A DNA stretch of 37,500 nt, from positions 8,457,501 through 8,495,000 of the forward strand of contig NC_135558.1 in NCBI RefSeq assembly GCF_964340395.1. Direction: 5' to 3'. The stretch is from Glandiceps talaboti (taxonomy: Eukaryota; Hemichordata; Enteropneusta; Spengelidae). Positions within the stretch are counted from its first letter, which is position 1. Each line of letters begins with the position of its first letter. A program made the translations under genes and the position numbers. Shown here piece by piece: positions 37,301 through 37,500 of the stretch. A model generated the notes under the pieces. That model was not told the origin of the DNA. It saw nothing but the letters and a program-made list of their open reading frames with translations, and did no database searches.

Positions 37301-37500
37301 TTGCAGATGTGCAAAATGATTTGTCAAATATTTATATCACACAGAGTGAGTTTCAGTCAGACAGTGGAGTTTCCAAAGATATTTCAGAAGAAACAGCAGA
37401 AAATAATGAAACCAGTTTGAACGAAAATTTGTCAGATGAAAAAGTAGTTAGTACAAAAGATGGAGGGCATATAGAGAGTACAGAGACCAAAGATGAAGAT
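24438..37500 (+). CDS. Gene D: unrecognised multi-exon protein with long acidic C-terminal exon (incomplete)
   Basis: Phase-matched exons: 24438-24776, 27136-27190, 28982-29186, 31102-31167 (cassette), possibly 32241-32264, 34053-34254, 34404-34534, 35355-35600 and 36063 to beyond 37500. Together they code 894 residues without the microexon, with no stop. Three Met codons open exon 1; the third (24447) has the best context (A at -3, G at +4). I do not recognise the family. Visible: an Arg/Ser-rich basic segment (RSSIRSRARPRKS, GKPRKSPRRSK), a Pro/aromatic segment (PPTLWSLGNKFWPKPVHY), LTAIGILEVSRTFARQ, a probable coiled coil in exon 7 (RMLQRKKELLAQLKMKDRDV), then WVNKLAGEYPPDEEDEEVF and at least 479 residues dominated by Glu, Asp, Lys, Val, Thr and Ser. 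There is no signal peptide or membrane segment, so an intracellular, largely disordered protein is inferred. Confidence 0.75.
25114..25340. repeat. (AC)n, (TACA)n and (TA)n compound microsatellite
   Basis: (AC)n at about 25117-25167, (TACA)n at about 25203-25308 with one break near 25239, and (TA)n to about 25340. Open frames on both strands here are repeat artefacts. Confidence 0.93.
25383..25422 (+). ncRNA. Hammerhead-like relic related to the PLE terminal repeat
   Basis: CCGATGA (25391-25397) stands where CTGATGA would be, followed by GTGAAACTCCAAGTAAC, which is one base from GTGAAACTCCGAGTAAC of the PLE repeat. Stem III (ACT/AGT) is intact, and stem I pairs AGTCG with CGACT except at the first position. 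The U4-to-C change and an almost absent stem II argue against activity. Confidence 0.45.
27136..27190 (+). CDS. Gene D exon 2 (55-nt exon found by phase)
   Basis: Exon 1 ends in phase 0 but exon 3 needs one carried base, so a linking exon of length 3n+1 is required. This 55-nt stretch has a pyrimidine-rich acceptor (CTTTTTTTACTACAG), a consensus donor (GTGAGT) and an open frame PTPFLSVNTLPPGTTVLS. Its last G completes the GAT codon that starts exon 3. Confidence 0.75.
27191..28981 (+). other. Gene D intron 2
   Basis: AT-rich. Contains an (A)25 run at about 27670-27694 and the TTAA-flanked element at 28398-28741. Confidence 0.7.
28398..28741. mobile_element. 344-bp MITE with TTAA target duplications (piggyBac-like)
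   Basis: Terminal inverted repeats AGGGGCACAAGCTGAGTTT and AAACTCAGCTTGTGCCCCT, perfect for at least 19 bp. TTAA lies immediately outside each end (28394-28397 and 28742-28745). TTAA duplication is specific to piggyBac-type transposition. No coding potential. Confidence 0.85.
29187..31101 (+). other. Gene D intron 3
   Basis: Holds an inverted repeat TAACTTCTTCATTACCA (29350-29366) / TGGTAATGAAGAAGTTA (near 29424-29440), a local GC-rich block with CGCCCTCAC/GTGAGGGCG arms (29578-29630), and a stretch rich in degenerate ATTACA words at about 30510-30660. Confidence 0.6.
31102..31167 (+). CDS. Gene D exon 4, in-frame 66-nt cassette
   Basis: Acceptor TAACTAG, donor GTTAGT. Phase 2 on both sides, so skipping keeps the frame. 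Encodes a basic stretch, KKKGELRKGKLRALSRCSSQ. The acceptor pyrimidine tract is weak, which suits alternative use. Confidence 0.55.
31168..34052 (+). other. Gene D intron 4
   Basis: AT-rich intron of 2.9 kb, with only the candidate microexon at 32241-32264 noted. The small open frames lack conserved motifs and splice support. Confidence 0.6.
32241..32264 (+). CDS. Gene D candidate 24-nt microexon
   Basis: AGGAAGGAAAAAACACTACC and four more bases lie between a CAACCAG acceptor and a perfect GTAAGT donor. The length is a multiple of three and the phase (2 in, 2 out) fits between exons 4 and 5; it would add GRKKHYL plus one residue. Supported by splice signals only. Confidence 0.35.
34535..35354 (+). 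other. Gene D intron 6 with hairpin at 35190-35256
   Basis: CGTCAGTGTAGTAAGGTCGT at 35190 pairs with ATGACCTTACTGCACTGACG ending at 35256. The arms are about 29-30 nt with few mismatches and the loop is about 8 nt. It could be a MITE remnant or a pre-miRNA-like hairpin. The rest of the intron shows nothing. Confidence 0.55.
35601..36062 (+). other. Gene D intron 7
   Basis: AT-rich intron from GTAAGT (35601) to CCCTGTAG (36062). No repeat or RNA gene recognised. Confidence 0.8.
36063..37500 (+). CDS. Gene D exon 8: long acidic low-complexity exon, open to the window end
   Basis: Its first G completes the ATG codon carried over from exon 7 (phase 2). The frame then stays open for 479 codons to the last base, with no stop. 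After WVNKLAGEYPPDEEDEEVF the composition is dominated by Glu, Asp, Lys, Thr, Val and Ser with almost no aromatics, typical of a disordered polyanionic tail. There is no strict tandem repeat, but short ETETK, DKTE and EENTE-like words recur. The serine-rich open frame on the opposite strand is a mirror of this bias. Confidence 0.85.

Overview
The window is eukaryotic: all genes are split by introns with GT/AG borders, signal-peptide and AATAAA signals are present, and the DNA is AT-rich with abundant microsatellites, foldback (MITE-like) elements and retroelement remnants. A Penelope-like element (PLE), a CR1/L2-type LINE fragment and a tandem carboxylesterase cluster together suggest an invertebrate animal, plausibly a marine deuterostome. 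The phylum cannot be fixed from sequence reading alone.

Layout, all genes on the + strand. (1) 1-22,000: three tandem secreted carboxylesterase/cholinesterase-family paralogues. Copy A (482-3199) is cut by the window edge, so only its last four exons are visible. Copy B (6376-13195) and copy C (15001-21717) are complete eight-exon genes with identical exon phases, encoding 597 and 596 residues. The catalytic Ser, Glu and His and the family cysteines are conserved. Differences between copies concentrate in segments that line the active-site gorge in this fold. (2) 3714-5092, between A and B: a 5'-truncated PLE with a GIY-YIG endonuclease end. It is flanked by related repeats that each carry a type I hammerhead-ribozyme motif; the left one lies in a 146-bp near-perfect palindrome. 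A CR1/L2-like LINE 3' fragment follows (5338-5709). (3) 13,489-14,614: a CACTA-like non-coding element in the 3' flank of B. Introns of B and C carry three further insertions that can be dated relative to the duplication because the other paralogue keeps the empty site. (4) 22,000-24,250: intergenic, with a (GTCT)n tract and about five degenerate tandem copies of a 127-152-bp unit, also found 3' of gene B. (5) 24,354-37,500 and beyond: an unrecognised gene (D) of at least eight exons. It was assembled by phase-matching, including a 55-nt exon, a 66-nt in-frame cassette and a possible 24-nt microexon. It ends in a very long acidic, low-complexity exon that runs off the window.

The esterases form one gene family, probably secreted hydrolases diversifying in substrate range; gene D is unrelated to them. 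The most interesting signals are the paired hammerhead motifs of the PLE, the palindrome whose only mismatch falls on an invariant ribozyme-core base, the active-site-focused divergence of the esterase paralogues, and the paralogue-specific insertions.
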